A stretch of DNA of 17,863 nucleotides, from positions 1 through 17,863 of the forward strand of contig JBDNIO010000043.1 in assembly GCA_041688215.1 (NCBI GenBank), given 5' to 3'. Below, in pieces: positions 15,100 to 17,863 of the stretch; the stretch's first letter is position 1, and every line of letters begins with the position of its first letter. The notes below the pieces were generated by a model, which searched no databases, was not told the DNA's origin, and saw nothing but the letters and a program-made list of their open reading frames with translations. A program made the translations under genes and the position numbers. The stretch is from JBDNIO01 sp041688215. GTDB taxonomy: Bacteria > Pseudomonadota > Gammaproteobacteria > Nevskiales > Salinisphaeraceae.

Positions 15100-15762
15100 A
15101 TGACCTCGCTTCCACGTGTACTGGTGGGTCTGGTGGGCTACTGCTCGTTCATGCGTTCCTATCCGTTCGGCCCGGTGTTCATGGAGTGTCTGTGCGCGTC
15201 GCAGTGGCCCGAAGAGATCGAGGTAAAGGAATTGAACTGGGGACCGGTAACGGTTGTGCAGGACTTTCAGTCGGCAAAGGTATTACCGGAAAGGGTGGTG
15301 CTGGTTAGTGTGGTCGATCGTGGCCTTGCTCCCGGAACGGTAAGTTGCCGGCGCTGGGTCGGCGGCAAACTTGATCCTCAGGCCATGCAGGAGCGCATGT
15401 TCGAAAGCGTTACCGGGGTGGTGCACGTCGATAACCTGCTAGCCGTGGGCGAGCAATTCGAAATATGGCCGGATGAGGTGCTGGTGATCGAAATCCAACT
15501 CGCCAGCGACAATATCGGTGACTACGTGATAGAGGCCCTGGCCGCTACTGGCAAAATGGGTGAAGACCTGTGTGAGCATGAGCTCAGCCGGGAACTGCAA
15601 GGCTACGTACAACGCCTGGCGACCAGTGTGCGCCGCGCCGCGCTGGAAGGCACGCGCGGCCTGCCGGACCTGGTACCTTTCAGCATCTCGCAACTTACCC
15701 CGGTTGCGCAAATATGTCAGTATAAGTCGGTATCGGAACCGGCCGATTATGTTACCCATTAA
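15100..15762 (+). CDS. Degenerate hydrogenase maturation protease-like protein
   Basis: A 220-residue protein whose overall pattern follows the HybD/HycI maturation-protease fold: an N-terminal strand LVGLVGY, a middle strand VVLVSVVDRGLAPG, and a segment VVHVDNLLAVGEQFEIWPDEVLVIEIQ comparable to the family's H-x-x-x-L...P..V.[IV]. Where true proteases have GNxLxxDDGxG, this protein has GYCSFMRSYPFG, so the first acidic Ni-sensing residue is missing. A fully motif-bearing protease is encoded two genes downstream, so this one is more likely a chaperone or assembly factor for the large subunit (inference). The ATG at 15100 has GGGCGG about nine bases upstream and follows the large subunit by 19 bases. 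Confidence 0.55.
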   Translation: MTSLPRVLVGLVGYCSFMRSYPFGPVFMECLCASQWPEEIEVKELNWGPVTVVQDFQSAKVLPERVVLVSVVDRGLAPGTVSCRRWVGGKLDPQAMQERMFESVTGVVHVDNLLAVGEQFEIWPDEVLVIEIQLASDNIGDYVIEALAATGKMGEDLCEHELSRELQGYVQRLATSVRRAALEGTRGLPDLVPFSISQLTPVAQICQYKSVSEPADYVTH

Positions 15763-15774
15763 ACGGTGAACGCC

Positions 15775-16152
15775 ATGAGTGTAAGCACAAGTCAAATGGT
15801 CGCTGGCAGCAACGCCCTGGAGCGGCTGGTAGACCGAGAAGAAGTCCTGCAAATCTGCTATTGGCATGAAGGCGAGGGCTTTGGCGACACCTTTACCGCG
15901 CCCGAGCTAAAAACGTTTTTAAATTGCGAAATCGAAGCCATCGAAATCGCCATGGCCGAGTTGGCGCAGTCGGAGTATCTGGAAGCAGTGGGCCGCGGCT
16001 ATCGTTTTACCCACCCAGGCCGTAAAGAGGGCGGGCGCCTGTTTGCCGACGGTTTTGCAGATATGCAAAAAGCCGCGCACGGCGAATGCGAAGCCGGCTG
16101 TTGCGACGGCGATGATCACTCCCAATGCGGTGACGGTTGCACCTTGCAGTGA
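15775..16152 (+). CDS. Small hydrogenase-operon protein with Cys/His-rich tail
   Basis: A 125-residue protein of unknown function. Residues about 14-85 look like a winged-helix-type domain (helices around LERLVDREEVLQICYW and APELKTFLNCEIEAIEIAMAELAQ, then a short wing GRGYRFTHPG). The last 25 residues are rich in possible ligands: H102, C105, C109, C110, H115, C118, C122. That tail could bind a metal or Fe-S cluster. The ATG at 15775 is favoured over a GTG at 15766 because GGTGA sits just upstream. The gene overlaps the next one at GTGA. Its operon position suggests a role in hydrogenase assembly or electron transfer rather than general transcription control (inference). Confidence 0.65.
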   Translation: MSVSTSQMVAGSNALERLVDREEVLQICYWHEGEGFGDTFTAPELKTFLNCEIEAIEIAMAELAQSEYLEAVGRGYRFTHPGRKEGGRLFADGFADMQKAAHGECEAGCCDGDDHSQCGDGCTLQ

Positions 16153-16997
16153 CCCCCGGCCCCGAACAGCACGCCCCTGACGACAACACCCCCACCGACG
16201 ACGAGGCCCCCACCGCCGACGACGAGGCCCCCACCGCCGACGGCGAGATCGCGCAACAACTGCTAGGCTTTATGACCAACGACGAGTGGGATGGGCTGCT
16301 TGGCCACGTCAATAGCATCATCCGCGAAGTAGAACACCTCCCGGACGAAAAAACCCGTAAACGCGTGCTCTCGATGCTGCAAGGCATTGACGCCATCCAC
16401 CGGGAATCACTCACACGTCTGGTGCGTTTGTTCAAGGAAGGCGTGCTCGCAAAAGTCGTCACCGACCCGCCCATCCACACCTTGATGGAACTCTACGACC
16501 TGCTGCCCGAGGAGCCCGACGAGGCAGAGGCGGCGGCGCCACAACGGCCTCCCGCGCAGCGCCCGTTTCCCAACATCCCGATCAAGGTGGAATCCGGAGG
16601 CAGTTCAATGGATGCCCCTAAAACGCCACCGAAACCACCACCGAAACCACTTCCGCACTGGGTGCCGGTGCTAAGCGCGTTAGACAAACTAGCCATAGGC
16701 GAAGTTCGCAAAATCCCCGCCGATGACCGCGAGGTGCTGCTCTGCCGGGTCAAAGACCAGGAGTTGTTTGCGCTCGACACCCACTGTGCGCAAGATGACC
16801 AGTTGATGGCGGATGCAACGCTCAACCAATACTCCTTGATCTGCCCCCATCACCCCGCCTGCTATTACGACGTGCGCCAGGGCACCCGCCTCGCCGGACC
16901 GGGCACAATTGAGTGCTACCCGGTAAAAATAGAGGACAGCCAACGGGTAATGGTCGGCATCGGCATGGATTTCGTACCGAAACTGCCTAGCTTTTGA
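16149..16997 (+). CDS. Rieske-type protein with atypical first cluster motif
   Basis: A 282-residue, three-part protein: an acidic N-terminus with DEAPTAD repeats (about 10-32), a helical domain (about 33-120), a Pro-rich linker (about 130-170) and a C-terminal Rieske-like domain (about 175-278). The helical domain resembles that found ahead of Rieske or NifU domains in hydrogenase-linked proteins of group 1h clusters. In the Rieske domain the second motif is intact (CPHH, C232 to H235), but the first, normally C-x-H, is C-A-Q (C213, Q215), with H212 just before the Cys. A normal Rieske [2Fe-2S] site would lack one His. The likely role is electron transfer from the hydrogenase. Start: GTG 16149 overlaps the previous stop; a TTG at 16137 is an alternative. 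Confidence 0.75.
   Translation: MTPGPEQHAPDDNTPTDDEAPTADDEAPTADGEIAQQLLGFMTNDEWDGLLGHVNSIIREVEHLPDEKTRKRVLSMLQGIDAIHRESLTRLVRLFKEGVLAKVVTDPPIHTLMELYDLLPEEPDEAEAAAPQRPPAQRPFPNIPIKVESGGSSMDAPKTPPKPPPKPLPHWVPVLSALDKLAIGEVRKIPADDREVLLCRVKDQELFALDTHCAQDDQLMADATLNQYSLICPHHPACYYDVRQGTRLAGPGTIECYPVKIEDSQRVMVGIGMDFVPKLPSF
16200..16241 (+). repeat. Two perfect 21-bp tandem repeats within the Rieske gene
   Basis: GACGAGGCCCCCACCGCCGAC occurs twice in direct tandem (16200-16220 and 16221-16241), encoding DEAPTAD twice, with a decayed copy just before (from 16182). The copies are in frame with the gene and would allow the acidic N-terminal linker to vary in length by slippage. Confidence 0.85.
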
Positions 16998-17536
16998 ACG
17001 CCGCGCCAAACCAATCAACGCAGATACTTATTGCCGGCGTAGGCAACGTACTGCATGCCGACGATGGCTTTGGTATTGCACTGGCGAATCGCCTGCAAAC
17101 CCGAACCGATCTGCCGAAGGATGTGAAAGTCATTGAAACCGGCATCGGCGGCATGAGCCTGATTCAGGAGGCGATGAGCGGTTGCCGCGCATTGTTAATT
17201 CTGGACGCCGCGGAAAAAGGGGGTGAACCCGGGCAACTCTACTTCCTGGAGCCGGAGCTACCCGATCTTGATCTGCTCGATCCGCATGACCGCCGCGCCT
17301 ATTTCGCCGATACCCACTACGCCACACCAGAACGCGCGCTAAGCCTTTTGCAGAACATCGGACGCCTGCCACCGGTTGTGCGCATTTTAGGTTGTGAGCC
17401 CACTGCCTACGATGATTTGTTTATCGGCCTGAGTCCGCCAGTCGAGGCCGCGTTGGAACCGGCAGAGCGCATGGCGTTGGACTGGGTGGGGAACATGCTA
17501 CGAGCTGCAACGATAACTGCTTCCAGCGGACAGTAG
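16994..17536 (+). CDS. [NiFe]-hydrogenase maturation protease
   Basis: The endopeptidase that removes the large-subunit C-terminal tail once Ni is inserted. The 180-residue protein has the HybD/HycI family motifs: ILIAGVGNVLHADDGFG at the N-terminus with the Ni-binding acidic residue, ALLILDAAEKGGEPG in the middle, and DTHYATPERALSLL containing the third ligand His. RILGCEP follows. Translation appears to start at TTG 16994, overlapping the Rieske stop (TTGA); no ATG or GTG exists before the conserved glycine motif, so a coupled TTG start is required. It is the last gene of the operon and presumably processes the large subunit encoded at 13197. Confidence 0.9.
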   Translation: MNAAPNQSTQILIAGVGNVLHADDGFGIALANRLQTRTDLPKDVKVIETGIGGMSLIQEAMSGCRALLILDAAEKGGEPGQLYFLEPELPDLDLLDPHDRRAYFADTHYATPERALSLLQNIGRLPPVVRILGCEPTAYDDLFIGLSPPVEAALEPAERMALDWVGNMLRAATITASSGQ

Positions 17537-17557
17537 CGCCCGTATCCGGATAGGGCG
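17537..17557 (+). terminator. Possible stem-loop after the hydrogenase operon
   Basis: CGCCC and GGGCG arms enclose a TATCCGGATA palindrome directly after the last stop codon. There is no following T-run, so it may be a Rho-assisted end or an mRNA-stabilising hairpin rather than an intrinsic terminator. Confidence 0.3.
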
Positions 17558-17590
17558 TAGAGGTAACTGCTCTTCCGCCCACTTGCGCAA

Positions 17591-17863
17591 TTAAATTCCA
17601 GCCCCAACATGCGGCATACTCAAATGCCTTGGGCCTAATCCCTCAGCGGCTTCGACAGATTTGCTGTCACTTTGCGGTACGCCCGCACCCGCTTGATACA
17701 GGTTGCCCATCTTGAGTTGGGGGATTGCCAGATATTGGTCAGCAGCCCGGCGATATCACTGGGCTGCATTGCCGATTTTCTGGGGCACGCCTTTGCCCAG
17801 TTGGCACATTGGGCCCAGGTTGTATTGGCTGCGGATGTGGCCTAGCTCGGCCGCCATGATTTA
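17591..17863 (-). pseudogene. Broken Sel1-like repeat protein remnant
   Basis: One continuous minus-strand frame reads as about two degenerate Sel1 (TPR-like) repeats: AAELGHIRSQYNLG and QLGKGVPQ, then YRRAADQ, LKMGNLYQAGAGVPQ. Between them a TGA (17756-17758) stands exactly where the repeat normally has Trp before YR (W-Y-R-x-A-A), a single-base TGG-to-TGA change. A further in-frame TAA lies at the window edge (17861-17863), and the frame ends at TAA 17591-17593. The gene is therefore a decayed fragment, possibly longer beyond the window. No start or ribosome site is visible. Confidence 0.65.

Noticed and set aside
1..17863. CRISPR array, tRNA or rRNA genes
   Set aside because: No regularly spaced direct repeats and no tRNA- or rRNA-like sequence were seen on either strand.

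Overview
The window looks like chromosomal DNA of a Gram-negative, H2-oxidising, probably autotrophic bacterium, most likely gammaproteobacterial. The support is two outer-membrane-type proteins (OmpA-like and OmpW), a CueR/copA-style MerR promoter, dispersed palindromic intergenic repeats and a moderately GC-rich base composition. This is inference; no rRNA or other taxonomic marker is present.

Layout. Positions 1-495 are intergenic with pieces of a dispersed palindromic repeat, followed by an anchored OmpA-domain protein (496-1200, +). Converging on it is a minus-strand stretch: the 3' remnant of a HAD phosphatase resembling phosphoglycolate phosphatase, joined out of frame to a transketolase that lacks its normal C-terminus, apparently a deletion junction. 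Upstream of that is a compact minus-strand maturation operon in the order hypF-hypC-hypD-hypE (8503 down to 3497). Diverging from hypF are a Cys-rich MerR-family regulator (8633-9064) and an OmpW-like porin (9227-9916) preceded by a textbook MerR-type promoter.

The centre of interest is a plus-strand [NiFe]-hydrogenase operon (10214-17536). Its order is: a Tat-less small subunit, five short membrane proteins, the large subunit, a degenerate maturation-protease-like protein, a small Cys/His-rich protein, a Rieske-type protein with an altered first cluster motif, and a maturation protease. The enzyme resembles the high-affinity, cytoplasm-facing group 1h family and, as far as I recall, its relative group 1l, whose clusters also carry short membrane ORFs. 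The large subunit lacks the usual Glu of the RxEGH motif. The five membrane proteins fall into two paralogous families in the order A-A-B-A-B. A 170-178 bp MITE-like element with CTAG flanks sits exactly between the last membrane gene and the large subunit.

Working model (inference): the small and large subunits form a cytoplasmic-face uptake hydrogenase. No cytochrome b subunit is encoded, so the single-span helical proteins are candidates for the membrane stalk or anchor, and the Rieske-type protein for the electron relay. HypFCDE make and insert the Fe(CN)2CO group, and the protease at 16994 trims the 21-residue large-subunit tail. hypA and hypB are not in the window. The right edge (17591-17863) holds a broken Sel1-repeat gene on the minus strand.
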